NCBI RefSeq assembly: GCF_004793635.1
Contig: NZ_SRXV01000001.1
Location: forward strand, 1,240,501-1,304,500
Reading direction: 5' to 3'
DNA: 64,000 nt
From: Marinicauda pacifica
GTDB lineage: Bacteria; Pseudomonadota; Alphaproteobacteria; Caulobacterales; Maricaulaceae
Shown here: one piece after another, positions 25,165-36,007 of the stretch
How positions within the stretch are numbered: position 1 is the first letter of the stretch
Layout: each line of letters opens with the position of its first letter
Program-made: the position numbers and the translations under genes
Notes under the pieces: generated by a model
The model's input: only the letters and a program-made list of their open reading frames with translations
Database searches by the model: none
Told to the model about the DNA's origin: nothing

Positions 25165-28100
25165 CTAAACCGGGGCGGGCAGGTCCTCTACACCGGCATC
25201 CGATGGCGGGGCCGGCGCGAACCACTTGTACACCGCCGGCATGACCAGAAGCGTCAGGATCGTCGATGTCACCAACCCTCCGATAACGACTGCGGCGAGC
25301 GGGCGTTGCACTTCGGACCCGACACCGCTCGCGAAGAGCAGCGGCATCAGGCCGAGCCCGGTCGTGGTGGCCGTCATCAGGACCGGTTTGGCCCGCCGCG
25401 CGGCGGCCTCAATGGAGAGCCGGTCGATATCGCGCCGCTCACGGGCAAAGCCATCGAGGAACGAGACGAGCACCATTCCGTTTCCAAGCGCGATACCAAA
25501 GAGCGCGATGAAGCCGACCGAAGCCGGCACGGACAGGTTCTGTCCGGTCAGCCAGAGCGCGGCGATGCCGCCGACAAGCGCCAGCGGGATGTTGGCCAGG
25601 ATCAGCAGGGCGCTCTTCAAACGGCCGAAGCTGAACAGCAGTAACAGGAAGACGATGGCGAGCGTGACCGGGATGACCACGGCAAAGCGCGCATTGGCTT
25701 CCTGCTGGAGCTCAAACTGGCCGCCCCACTCCACGAAATAGCCTGGCGGCAGGTCCACGGCCTCGGCGACTGCGGCACGGCCCTCTTCGACGAAGGAGCC
25801 GATGTCGCGATTGCGCACATTCGCCTGAACCGTGAGAAAGCGCTGACTGTTCTCGCGGGTGACCTGGCGCGGCCCCTCGATGCGTTCAACGCTGGCAAGC
25901 TGCCCAAGCGGGATCAGCTCACCGTTCGGCCCGGTCACGATGATACGGCTTATCCGTTCGGCGCTCGCGCGCGCGGCCTCCTGGTAGCGCACTATGATAT
26001 CGAAACGCCGCACACCCTCGAAGACCTGTCCGGCCTGTTCGCCTCCGATCGTCGTTCTCACGACCGCAAGCACGTCTTCCACGTTCAGGCCGAAACGGCT
26101 GATCGCCTCGCGGTTCACCGTAATGCGCAGCTGGGGTGCGCCGCTGACCTGGTCGGCCTGGACGTCGGCCGCCCCTTCAAGCTCGCGAACCACGGCCGCG
26201 ATTTCGTTGCCACGCTCTTCGAGCACACCCATGTCCGGCCCGAACAGCTTGATGGCCAGGGCCGCCTTGGTGCCGGTGAGAAGCTCATCGGTCGCCGCAG
26301 CGATCGGCTGGGTAAAATTGAACTGGGCGCCGGGAAAGTCCTCGAACGCCTCGCTCATCTCCGCCAGCAGCGCTTCCTGGCTACGCGCCCCCGTCCACTG
26401 CGAACGCGGGGCGAGCGCGACGAAAGCCTCACCGCTATTAACCGGGTCGGCGTGTGCGCCCACCTCGCCCCGGCCCACCCTGGTGACGACCCGTTCGACC
26501 TCGTCGGGAAATTGCGCGAGCAACTCGCGCTCGAACCGCGTGACCGTCTCGCGCGCCTCGGGAAGCGAGATCGAGGGCGCCATTGTCAGCCGCACAAGCA
26601 GATCGCCTTCATTCATCCGCGGCGTAAATTCCGAGCCGAGGCGCGGAAAGATCGCCCCGCCCGAAACCAGCATGACTGCAGCCAGCAGGAGTGCGGCCCA
26701 GCGCTTCTGGACGAAAAAGCCGATCACCGGCGCAAGTGTTCGTTCGAAGAGGCCCTCTCCGGGCTGGTGTTCCTCCTTCCGGGTGTGCTTGAGACCAAAG
26801 AAGGATGCGACCGGCGCCAGAAGGACCGCAAAGACGAGCGACCCCGCCATGGCGAAGACCACCGAGAAGGCAAGCGGCCGGAACGTCTTTCCCTCCACGC
26901 CCTGAAGGGTGAGGATCGGCACGAACACGACGACCACGATCAGGATGGCGAAGATGAGCGGCTGCAAGACCTCCGCACAGGCGGCGGCAACGACGCTGCG
27001 CTTGTTCGCGTCTGCCGCAGCCTCCTGCAGGCGCCGGTTGGCGTTCTCCACGATCACCACGGCGCCGTCGACCATCATGCCGATGGCGATCGCGATGCCG
27101 CCTAGCGACATCAGATTGGCCGAGACGCCAAAGATGCGCATGGCCAGGAGTGCGAATGCCACCGAGAAGGGGATGGACGCCGCGACGATCAGGCTGGGGC
27201 GCCATCCCCGCATGAACGCGATCAGGACGATCACCACCAGAAGAGCGCCCTGCCAGAGTGCCGTCGTCATGGTCGAGACCGCCTTGCCGACCAGTTCGGA
27301 CTGATCGTAATACGGCGTCGCCACGACGCCTTCGGGAAGCGCCGCGTTGATACGGTCGAGCCGATCCTTGACGCTCGCGATCACCTCGTTGGTATTGGCC
27401 CCGATGAGTTTCAACACCAGGCCGGCAACGGTCTCGCCTTCGCCATTCATGGTGGCCAGACCCTGGCGCGGGGCTCCGCCCACCTCGACCCGCGCGAGAT
27501 CGCCGACCCGAACCGGCACGCCGTCGGCGACCTTGACGACAATGTCCTCCAGATCGTGCTCGCCTTCGGCAAGACCGACGGCACGCACGGTGTATTGCTC
27601 GCTGTTTTCGACCAGGAATTGGGCGCCCGCATTGGCGTTGTTAGCCGATACCGCCTCCACCACATCCTCGATCGTTAGGTCGAAGCGCAGCAAGGCCTGC
27701 GGCCTGACATGTATCTGGTATTGCTGTTCGAAGCCGCCGAGCGAAAGCACCTCGGTAACCCCGCGTACGGTCTGAAGGTCGAGCTTCACGATCCAGTCCT
27801 GGATGGTGCGCAGCTCGATGCCGTCATGTTCTCCGTTCGTGCTGTCCAGGAAGTAGAACAGGATTTGTCCCAGACCGGTGGTGATCGGGCCCATCTTGGG
27901 CTCGCCAAACCCTTCCGGGATTTCTTCGCGCGCCTGCTGGAGGCGTTCTCCGACGAGCTGGCGGGCCCAGTAAATGTCCGTGCCGTCCTCGAAATAGACC
28001 GTCACGACCGAGAGCCCGAAATTGGAGGTGGACCGGACCTCCTCGATCCGCGGCAACCCGTTCATGGAGGTTTCGACCGGGAAGGTGACGTAACGTTCCA

Positions 28101-28320
28101 CCTCTTCGGGTGCGAGGCCCTCGGTTTCGGTGAAAACCTGGACCAGGGTCGGGGTCACGTCCGGGAACGCATCAACAGGCATGGTCCGGAACGTTACGAT
28201 ACCTCCCGCGATGATCCCTATGAAGGCAAGGAGGGCGAGCATGCGTCCGCCCGCGATACGGTACAGCAATCTTGCGAGTGCAGGCTGCGAGCCCGCGTGA
28301 TGTTCAGTGCGCGTGGCCAT
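25165..28320 (-). CDS. CzcA-type heavy-metal RND efflux transporter
   Basis: Proton-driven inner-membrane pump, 1051 residues, full length for the HME-RND family: 12 helices and two large periplasmic loops. The helix-4 signature is AIAIGMMVDGAVVIVENANRRL-like (GMMVDGAVVIVEN), so the Asp of the CzcA DFG motif is absent, and it also differs from the CusA form at the other end of the window. Substrate is therefore not certain: a divalent metal such as Zn, Co, Cd or Ni is likely by context. The ATG overlaps the adaptor gene by 17 bases. Named here by family only. Confidence 0.93.
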   Translation of the reverse strand: MATRTEHHAGSQPALARLLYRIAGGRMLALLAFIGIIAGGIVTFRTMPVDAFPDVTPTLVQVFTETEGLAPEEVERYVTFPVETSMNGLPRIEEVRSTSNFGLSVVTVYFEDGTDIYWARQLVGERLQQAREEIPEGFGEPKMGPITTGLGQILFYFLDSTNGEHDGIELRTIQDWIVKLDLQTVRGVTEVLSLGGFEQQYQIHVRPQALLRFDLTIEDVVEAVSANNANAGAQFLVENSEQYTVRAVGLAEGEHDLEDIVVKVADGVPVRVGDLARVEVGGAPRQGLATMNGEGETVAGLVLKLIGANTNEVIASVKDRLDRINAALPEGVVATPYYDQSELVGKAVSTMTTALWQGALLVVIVLIAFMRGWRPSLIVAASIPFSVAFALLAMRIFGVSANLMSLGGIAIAIGMMVDGAVVIVENANRRLQEAAADANKRSVVAAACAEVLQPLIFAILIVVVVFVPILTLQGVEGKTFRPLAFSVVFAMAGSLVFAVLLAPVASFFGLKHTRKEEHQPGEGLFERTLAPVIGFFVQKRWAALLLAAVMLVSGGAIFPRLGSEFTPRMNEGDLLVRLTMAPSISLPEARETVTRFERELLAQFPDEVERVVTRVGRGEVGAHADPVNSGEAFVALAPRSQWTGARSQEALLAEMSEAFEDFPGAQFNFTQPIAAATDELLTGTKAALAIKLFGPDMGVLEERGNEIAAVVRELEGAADVQADQVSGAPQLRITVNREAISRFGLNVEDVLAVVRTTIGGEQAGQVFEGVRRFDIIVRYQEAARASAERISRIIVTGPNGELIPLGQLASVERIEGPRQVTRENSQRFLTVQANVRNRDIGSFVEEGRAAVAEAVDLPPGYFVEWGGQFELQQEANARFAVVIPVTLAIVFLLLLFSFGRLKSALLILANIPLALVGGIAALWLTGQNLSVPASVGFIALFGIALGNGMVLVSFLDGFARERRDIDRLSIEAAARRAKPVLMTATTTGLGLMPLLFASGVGSEVQRPLAAVVIGGLVTSTILTLLVMPAVYKWFAPAPPSDAGVEDLPAPV

Positions 28321-29593
28321 CGCCGAACTCTCCTTTTTGCAATTCCGCTTTCAGCGCAAAGGCGCCCTCGGTGACGACGGTCGCGCCTGGCGTCAGCCCG
28401 CTGGTGATCTCGGCGAACTGGGACGAGCGGGAACCGACTTCGACGCGTTGAACGTGAAAGGCATCGTCTTCGGCGCGGAAGACGACTGTTTCGCCTTCGA
28501 TGGTCTGTAGTGCGCTGACTGGAACGCGAAGCGCCGGCAGGGCGTCTGCCGGGGTGGAAAACACCGTGACGAACATGCCTGGGCGCAGACGCTCACCGGC
28601 ATCCTCCACGACTATCCGGGCTCGCCCCGTTCGGGTTCGTTCGCCGAGCTGAGGGCTCACGAACTCGATCGTTTCCTCTATCGCAGGGATGCCTTCCCCG
28701 ACTTCGATCAGTACCGAGTCCCCGGCATTTACCCGGGCAAGGTCCTCGCCATATATCGCCGCGTTGATCCAGACAGTGCTGGTGTCGGCGATGATGAAGG
28801 CGGGCTGCTCGCCTTGGGACTCCAGCGTTTCGCCGAGCACCGCGTGACGCTCGATCACCGTCCCGGTGATCGGGGCAACCAGGTCGTACCGGGTCAGAGA
28901 GGCTTCCGGCGAGGCTGCGATATCCCTGCGCTCCTGCGCATCGACACCGAGCGCCTCCAGTTGCTGACTGGCCCGCCGTAGCGTGATGCGGGCTTCTTCC
29001 AGCGCCTGACGGGCGTCGAGAAAGTCCTGCTCGGCGGAAATTTGCCGCTCCCAGAGCCGCTGTTCGCGGTTGAAGGAGGCTTCGGCTAGAGCCAGGCGCT
29101 CACGGGCCGAAAGATACTCGGCCTTGGCGTCAGCCAATGGGCGGCTTTCCAGGACGGCCAGGACCTCACCGGCTTCGACCTCGTCGCCTTCGGCGGCATT
29201 CACCTGGCGGACTATGCCTGAAACCCGCGGCGCGACGTGAGCCAGTTGGGTCTGGTCGAAAACGACTTCACCCGGCAGTTCGACCGTCGCGGCGACAGGC
29301 CCCGACGAGACCGGGGCCATCTGGATTCCAAGCTCGGCCTGCTGGGCTTCGGTCAGACGGACCGAACGGGACTCCGTTTCGTGCCCGTCGGCCGCGTGTT
29401 CGTCATCGCCATCTTCGCCTGGCGCATGTTCGTCTCTGGCATGATCATCCGGCGCATGCGTTTCGCCTTCGCCGGCGTGTTGCCCGGATTCCTCGCCATG
29501 ATCGTCCGTGACCGGTGCCGGGCTGCTGTCCTGTCCACAGGCGGAGAGCGCCAGCATGCAGGTTGTGAGAAGCAAGAAGGAGTTCGGTTTCAT
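28304..29593 (-). CDS. CzcB-like periplasmic adaptor lipoprotein
   Basis: Membrane-fusion protein of 429 residues linking the RND pump and the outer-membrane channel. The N-terminus carries a lipobox (MLALSACGQ), then about 50 residues very rich in His, Asp and Glu (HAGEGETHAPDDHARDEH, EHAADGHE), a likely metal sponge. Barrel-sandwich and hairpin regions follow (ARERLALAEASFNREQRL). It overlaps the channel gene by four bases and the pump gene by 17. Confidence 0.9.
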   Translation of the reverse strand: MKPNSFLLLTTCMLALSACGQDSSPAPVTDDHGEESGQHAGEGETHAPDDHARDEHAPGEDGDDEHAADGHETESRSVRLTEAQQAELGIQMAPVSSGPVAATVELPGEVVFDQTQLAHVAPRVSGIVRQVNAAEGDEVEAGEVLAVLESRPLADAKAEYLSARERLALAEASFNREQRLWERQISAEQDFLDARQALEEARITLRRASQQLEALGVDAQERRDIAASPEASLTRYDLVAPITGTVIERHAVLGETLESQGEQPAFIIADTSTVWINAAIYGEDLARVNAGDSVLIEVGEGIPAIEETIEFVSPQLGERTRTGRARIVVEDAGERLRPGMFVTVFSTPADALPALRVPVSALQTIEGETVVFRAEDDAFHVQRVEVGSRSSQFAEITSGLTPGATVVTEGAFALKAELQKGEFGDGHAH

Positions 29594-30900
29594 TGGATGT
29601 CCTCCATCGGCGCGCCCTCGAGCAGCGCCACAAGCCGGCGTCCGCCGGTTACGAGATCAAGGTCGATGGCAGATGCCGCGAAGCGGGAGCGCGCATCGAT
29701 CAGCGCGATCCGCGAATCGAAATATTCACGCTGTACGTCGAGCAGGTTGAGAAGATCGAGTTCGCCTTCCCGATAGGCTTCCCGCGACGCCTCATAGGCC
29801 TCTCTTGATGCCGGGAGAATCTGTGTTCGAAGGCTCTCGTAATGCTCTCCGGCACGCCGCCAGCGACCGTAATTCAGGGCAAACTCGCGCATGAGCTCGC
29901 GCCGCAACGCATCCGCCTCCAGAAGCGAGACAGTCTCTCGCGCCGCCGCCGCCGCGATATTTCCCTGATTGCGATCGAACACGGGAATGGGGATTTCGAT
30001 CGAGGCGAGGTAGGCGGTTTCGTCACTGGCCCCGAACCGTCGCATCCCGGCGCCGACCGTCACATCGGGGATGGCCCCGGCTCGCTCGGCACGAAGGACG
30101 GCTGCCCGGCGGGCGATCTCGGCCTGCTGCACCGCGAGACGGGCATTGGCCTCGATCGCGCCTTGAGGTGTCTCCTCGGAGAAATTGAAGCCGAACAGAG
30201 GTTGCGGATGGCCCAGGGATGCCTCCAGTCCGGGTGCGCCGAGGATTGCGGCCAGCTCTCCCGTTGCAGCATTCGCTTCGAGCCTGGCGCGCGTCGCTGC
30301 CGATCTCGCTGTCTCCAGCAGCACGCGAGCCCGGTTGTTTTCGATCGGCGAGGCACGTCCGGCTTCGACACGTGCGGAGATGGCGTCGGCCGCCTCCCGG
30401 GCGAGGTCGAGAAGTTCCTGGCGAACCTCGGCCCGGTCTTGAGCCGCATCGGCCTCGACGAAGGCCGTCGCCGTGCGGGCCAGCAGATCGAGCCGGCGTT
30501 GGCGAAGCGTCTGTTGCGCCACGCGGGTCGCTGCGAGCCCGGCGTTTCGGGCCCGGCTGCGGTCTCCGCCAAACGGGATCGTCTGACGCAGAAACACGGT
30601 CGTTTCGCCATCACCGAGACCACCGCGATCGCCGCCGATCTCGTCGGCTTCCAGTTCGATCGAGGGATTGCTCCACAGGCCCGCCTGCCGCGCTTCGCCC
30701 TCACGGGCCTCGATTTCGGCGGCCTGGGCGTCGAGTTCGGGATGTGCCGAGACCGCGCGGCTAAGCGCGTCTGACACTGAAAGGCGGACCGGTTCATCGC
30801 CACGCGCATGCGCACCGCCGGTCTGGACCGCGCCTGCGACAAGCAGCGCCACGATCCAGCGGCCCGGCGATACACGCCGAGCGTCATTTGGTTTGGACAT
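29590..30900 (-). CDS. CzcC-like TolC-family outer-membrane channel
   Basis: Outer-membrane efflux protein of 436 residues with a signal peptide (WIVALLVAGAVQTGGAHA) and two TolC-type helical repeats (LSVSDALSRAVSAHPELDAQ, and the C-terminal DLLNLLDVQREYFDSRIALI). First structural gene of the second RND operon, 46 bases downstream of a small secreted protein gene and overlapping the adaptor gene by four bases. Confidence 0.9.
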   Translation of the reverse strand: MSKPNDARRVSPGRWIVALLVAGAVQTGGAHARGDEPVRLSVSDALSRAVSAHPELDAQAAEIEAREGEARQAGLWSNPSIELEADEIGGDRGGLGDGETTVFLRQTIPFGGDRSRARNAGLAATRVAQQTLRQRRLDLLARTATAFVEADAAQDRAEVRQELLDLAREAADAISARVEAGRASPIENNRARVLLETARSAATRARLEANAATGELAAILGAPGLEASLGHPQPLFGFNFSEETPQGAIEANARLAVQQAEIARRAAVLRAERAGAIPDVTVGAGMRRFGASDETAYLASIEIPIPVFDRNQGNIAAAAARETVSLLEADALRRELMREFALNYGRWRRAGEHYESLRTQILPASREAYEASREAYREGELDLLNLLDVQREYFDSRIALIDARSRFAASAIDLDLVTGGRRLVALLEGAPMEDIQ

Positions 30901-30946
30901 TTACAAGAATTCTCCAGTCGGAAGGGTCAGGACGAAATGCGTCTGA

Positions 30947-31306
30947 TCACCCGATTGGAGGTTGGTGCGGAGGCGAAGCGCGCCGTCCGGTCAGAGACTG
31001 GTGTTCCAGTCTGAAGGCGAGCGGCGCGGAAACCTGAGACAGGCCAGGGCCTATACCCGGCAATGCCGTCATGTGGTGGCAAACCCCGCACGGATGCGTG
31101 GCGTGGATATCGGAGCGCTCATCGGCTCCTGACGGACCGGACGCTTCGGCCTCGGCCGCAGGATGGCTAGAGTGATGATCGTCATGCGCGACCGACGCGT
31201 TCGCAGACGCGCCGGCGAGCGCCAGCAGAGTCAACACGATCAGCAATGCGCGAAGAACGGCCATGCGGTGTACATAGTCCATCGTGAAAGTGTTTGCCAG
31301 CCGCAT
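30947..31306 (-). CDS. Small secreted His-rich protein before the czc operon
   Basis: Up to 119 residues; the signal peptide is clear (AVLRALLIVLTLLALAGASA). The start may be the ATG at 31306, preceded by GAAGG, or at 31264, which gives a shorter n-region. The mature part has HDDHHSSHPAAEAE, a CGVCHHM motif and the tail PPHQPPIG. It mirrors the protein before cusCBA (4171-4542) in size, position, metal-binding residues and Pro-rich tail. Periplasmic metal binding is inferred; the family is not recognised. Confidence 0.58.
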   Translation of the reverse strand: MRLANTFTMDYVHRMAVLRALLIVLTLLALAGASANASVAHDDHHSSHPAAEAEASGPSGADERSDIHATHPCGVCHHMTALPGIGPGLSQVSAPLAFRLEHQSLTGRRASPPHQPPIG

Positions 31307-31659
31307 CCTAGCCCTTCTCGATCATGGCGGCCAGTTAGTTAGCCCGTTTTCCAAGACGCTCAGAATGAAAGCGCCCGGATAATCTTCCAGATCACGTCAG
31401 CGCTCCTTGCCGCCCTCTGAGCTACTCTCCCCCTCCGTTGGACAGTTTCTGGCGCTTTTTAAGCTACTTTCTGCTCCTACTGGCCTGGTTGACGGGTTTG
31501 GGTCTGCTGCCAGTAGATCAGCGCCACCCGCAAAAAAAACTGCATCAGACAATGGCGTCGCTCTCTTGCTTAAGGTGCCGAGATAGTTTTTTGCTTTGAG
31601 ACATTGGAGCTTGCGAGCGATGAAACGATCATTACCGTTCACGCTTATATCTGAAGTGT
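31307..31659. other. Island-edge intergenic stretch, possible insertion-sequence scar
   Basis: About 350 bases of lower-GC sequence between the metal block and the truncated radical-SAM gene. On the minus strand a short frame reads ALIYWQQTQTRQPGQ then stop (around 31540-31485), followed by G-rich sequence; this looks like the end of a transposase and its terminus, but I cannot name the element. No complete gene is supported. Confidence 0.4.
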
Positions 31660-32514
31660 GCAACAGGACAGCACGGCTGCATCTATTGCTATGCCAGGCC
31701 GAGCCACGCCTATTGGGGCTATTCGGCGGGGCTGGATTTCGAGAGCAAGCTCTTCTTCAAGCCCGACGCGGCCGCGCTGCTCGAGAAGACATTCAGAAAA
31801 CGCGGCTATGTCCCTGAAACGATCGCCATCGGCGCGAATACCGACCCTTACCAGCCGATCGAGAAGCGCCTGCGGATCACCCGCTCCATCCTGGAAACAT
31901 GCCTGAAATTCAAGCATCCGGTCGGGCTGATTACCAAGTCGGCAAGCGTGACGCGCGACATCGACATTCTCTCGCAGATGGCCGAGCTGGGGCTCGTTCG
32001 CGTCTCCCTCTCGGTCACCACGCTGGACCGCAAGCTCGCGCGGGCGATGGAGCCACGCGCGTCCACGCCGCAACGCCGGATGGAGGCGATCGCGCAGCTG
32101 TCCTCGGCGGGCATTCCGGTCACGATGATGACCGCGCCCGTGATACCCGGCCTGACCGACCGGGAAATCGAGACGTTGCTGAAATCGGGCGCCGAGGCCG
32201 GAGCGCGCAGCGCGAGCTACGTCGTGTTGCGCCTGCCGCTGGAGATCGCCGACCTGTTCCGCGAATGGCTGGAAAGCGAGCGTCCGGACGCCGCAGGCAA
32301 GATCATGTCGCTCGTGCGCCAGACGCGCGGCGGCAAGGATTACGACGCCACCTTCCACAAGCGCGGTCGCGGCGAAGGCCCGATTGCCGAGCTGATCGCG
32401 CAGCGTTTCGAGAAGGCCAGACGCCGGTACGGGCTGGACGGGGAGCGCCAGCCCCTGCGCACGGACCTGTTCGAGGTGCCGCTGGAGACCGGCGCGCAGA
32501 TGAGCCTGTTCTAG
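31660..32514 (+). pseudogene. PA0069-type radical-SAM protein, 5'-truncated
   Basis: The frame starts abruptly at GQHGCIYCYARPSH, the end of the radical-SAM iron-sulfur motif, and then runs normally for about 280 codons to TGAQMSLF (ETIAIGANTDPYQPIEK, VGLITKSASVTRDIDIL, MTAPVIPGLTD). Proteins of this family have about 70-100 more residues before the cluster motif. Here that part is replaced by unrelated sequence, with a stop at 31621 and no start codon with a ribosome-binding site. The first cluster cysteine (normally in YRGCEHGC) is replaced or lost. Probably inactivated by insertion of the metal block. Confidence 0.82.
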
Positions 32515-32529
32515 ACCCCGTCCGGGCCG

Positions 32530-32769
32530 TTACTGATTGAGCACGCGGGCGTGCTGCTTGCCCGGCACGCTGACTTTTTCGCGCACCTGGCCGTTGCTGG
32601 CCTGGATGGAGAGTTCGCCGCCGCCCTGGTTGCGCAGGGTGGTCTTCGCCGCCTCGACGGCATCGGCCTGGGTTTCATGGACGCTGGAGGCGCGGGACGC
32701 GTTCGCGGCTTTGTTGTCCCAGCTGCCATCCTCGCGCGGCGAGACAAAGCGAGCTGTTGCTTGAGCCAT
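32530..32769 (-). CDS. DUF2188-domain protein
   Basis: 79-residue cytosolic protein (ARFVSPREDGSWDNKAANAS, then a helix ETQADAVEAAKTTLRNQGGG and a strand with ELSIQASNGQVREK). This is the small DUF2188 fold, unknown function, often stress-associated. I chose the ATG at 32769; the longer upstream frame has no ribosome-binding site. It is convergent with the radical-SAM remnant, 15 bases away. Confidence 0.75.
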   Translation of the reverse strand: MAQATARFVSPREDGSWDNKAANASRASSVHETQADAVEAAKTTLRNQGGGELSIQASNGQVREKVSVPGKQHARVLNQ

Positions 32770-32939
32770 CTGACGAATACTCCGTTTGCTTCTTGAAGAA
32801 CCGGCAAGCCGGTGTCCTAGGCAACGGGTGCGAGGCGATCGGGTTTCGAGGCCGGCCAAAACTTTGTCAGATGCATCCTGATGCGTACGCATAGCCGCGC
32901 ACGCTGGAATTTTGCCCGGACCGCTGACAGGGTAATCGC

Positions 32940-33578
32940 ATGCAGACTGCCTCCTGTCCGAAACGCTTTGCCAAGACCAACAAGCTGCACGCCGGCGTGG
33001 ACGAGGCCGGACGCGGCCCGCTCGCCGGCCCCGTGGTCGCGGCCGCGGTCATCCTGCCCAGACGTTGCGGGTTTCTGGACGATCTCAACGATTCCAAGGC
33101 GCTGACCGAGGCACGCCGGGTCGAGCTGGCCGTGGAGATCCGCAAGCGCGCGCTCGTCGCGGTGGGAATTGCGGAGCCGGAAGAGATCGACCGGCTGAAT
33201 ATCCTGCACGCCACGATGGCGGCGATGAGCCGGGCGGTGCTGTCCCTGCCCTGCGTGGTCGAGCGCTGCTATGTCGATGGCAACCGCACCCCGCGCCTGC
33301 CCTGCCCGACGACCGCGCTGGTCGGAGGCGACAGCTACGACCCGGCAATCATGGCCGCATCGATCATCGCCAAGACGGTGCGCGACGCCATCATGATCCG
33401 CGCCGGACGGCGCTATCCCGGCTACGCCTTCGCGCGCAACAAGGGTTATGGCGCGCCCGCCCACCAACACGGGCTGCGAACTCTGGGACCCACGCCCATC
33501 CACAGATATAGTTTTGCACCTGTCAGGCAGGCGCTGGAAGGCGCCCATCGCGATCTTTTCGAGCCGGTCGCCGAATAA
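32940..33578 (+). CDS. rnhB: Ribonuclease HII
   Basis: Removes RNA from RNA-DNA hybrids and single ribonucleotides from DNA. 212 residues with [19 protein letters not shown] (catalytic Asp21 and Glu22) and later [11 protein letters not shown] and [19 protein letters not shown] with the other catalytic Asp. Length is normal. It precedes ccrM by 174 bases, an arrangement seen in related alphaproteobacteria. Confidence 0.95.
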   Translation: MQTASCPKRFAKTNKLHAGVDEAGRGPLAGPVVAAAVILPRRCGFLDDLNDSKALTEARRVELAVEIRKRALVAVGIAEPEEIDRLNILHATMAAMSRAVLSLPCVVERCYVDGNRTPRLPCPTTALVGGDSYDPAIMAASIIAKTVRDAIMIRAGRRYPGYAFARNKGYGAPAHQHGLRTLGPTPIHRYSFAPVRQALEGAHRDLFEPVAE

Positions 33579-33594
33579 GGCGGGCCACCTAAGC

Positions 33595-34844
<1,250 letters not shown>

Positions 34845-34864
34845 AGCGCAAAGGACACCCGCAA

Positions 34865-36007
34865 GTGGCCCTCTGGATCAACGACACGCCCCGCGATGAC
34901 TGGCCCGACAGCCTTGAGGCGCGCTTCGGCCTCGACGCGGTGAAGGCTCCGCGCCGGCTGCTGGAAGCCTGCCCGGTGGACGCAGAGACTCCGCTGATCC
35001 AGCTGAACGGGCTGGCCAGCCGGCTGGGCGTGCGCCGGATCTGGTGGAAGGATGAAAGCGCGCGGATGAGGCTGACCTCCTTCAAGGCGCTGGGCGGGGT
35101 CTTTGCGGTCGCCCGCCTGCTGGAGCGACGCGTCGCGGCGGCACTCAAATCCGATCCCGAACCGCAGGCGCTCATTGGCGGCGCCGCGTCCTCGATTGCC
35201 GAGGACATGACAGTCACGACCGCCACCGACGGCAATCACGGCCTGTCGGTCGCGGCCGGGGCGGCCATCTTCAAGATGAAATGCGTGATCTTCGTCCATT
35301 CGCGCGTGGAGCCGCACCGTATCAAGCGCCTGGAGGCCAAGGGCGCCGAGGTGCGCGTGGTCCCGGGCGTGTTCGACGATGCGGTCGCGGAGGCGCAGCG
35401 CGTCGCGGAGCGGGAGGGCTGGCACCTGATCGCGGACACGTCGGAAAGCCTGGATGACCTGGCAAGCGGCGATGTGGTCCAAGGCTATAGCGTCTTGGCC
35501 GATGAGCTGGACCGTCAACTTGGCGAGGTTGGGGCCGAACCCAGCCATGTTTTCTGCCAGGCCGGCGTCGGCGGCATGGCCGCGGCCGTGATTGCCGGGC
35601 TCAAGGCGCGCCGCGAAGACGACGCTCCGCTCGGCATCTGCGTCGAGCCGGAGGCCGCCCCGGCTCTGTTTGCGAGCCTGCAGGCCGGACGCCCCCAGCG
35701 CGCCGAGGATGTGGGCGGCAGCGTGATGGACATGCTCGACTGTCATGCGCCCTCGCGCCTGGCCTTCGAGGCTCTGGCGCGTTGCGCACACGCCTTCATG
35801 ACCGTCAGTGACGCGGACGCGGCCAAGGCCGTCAAACTCCTGGCCGAAGGCCATGACGAGGATCCGGTGATCGAGACCAGCGCCACGGCTGCGGCAGGGC
35901 TGGCGGGCCTCGTGGCGCTGCTTCGCGATGAAGAGTTGCGCAAGAAAGCCGGGCTCGGTGCCGGGAGCGAAATCGTGCTGATCGGCACCGAGGGCGCCGC
36001 AGGCTAG
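34865..36007 (+). CDS. Diaminopropionate ammonia-lyase-like PLP enzyme
   Basis: PLP-dependent fold-type II lyase of about 380 residues. The Schiff-base lysine lies in RLTSFKALGG and the phosphate/cofactor region in TATDGNHGLSVA; a Gly-rich loop (QAGVGGMAAAVI) follows. The closest family is diaminopropionate ammonia-lyase, which splits 2,3-diaminopropionate to pyruvate and ammonia; threonine dehydratase-like enzymes are the alternative. The GTG at 34865 with AAAGGA upstream is the likely start; a longer frame overlaps ccrM. Convergent with mutY, overlapping it by four bases. Confidence 0.85.
   Translation: MALWINDTPRDDWPDSLEARFGLDAVKAPRRLLEACPVDAETPLIQLNGLASRLGVRRIWWKDESARMRLTSFKALGGVFAVARLLERRVAAALKSDPEPQALIGGAASSIAEDMTVTTATDGNHGLSVAAGAAIFKMKCVIFVHSRVEPHRIKRLEAKGAEVRVVPGVFDDAVAEAQRVAEREGWHLIADTSESLDDLASGDVVQGYSVLADELDRQLGEVGAEPSHVFCQAGVGGMAAAVIAGLKARREDDAPLGICVEPEAAPALFASLQAGRPQRAEDVGGSVMDMLDCHAPSRLAFEALARCAHAFMTVSDADAAKAVKLLAEGHDEDPVIETSATAAAGLAGLVALLRDEELRKKAGLGAGSEIVLIGTEGAAG

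Noticed and set aside
31397-31663. Short minus-strand frame at the island edge
   Set aside because: No domain pattern; another frame of the same stretch looks more like a transposase end, so no gene is called.
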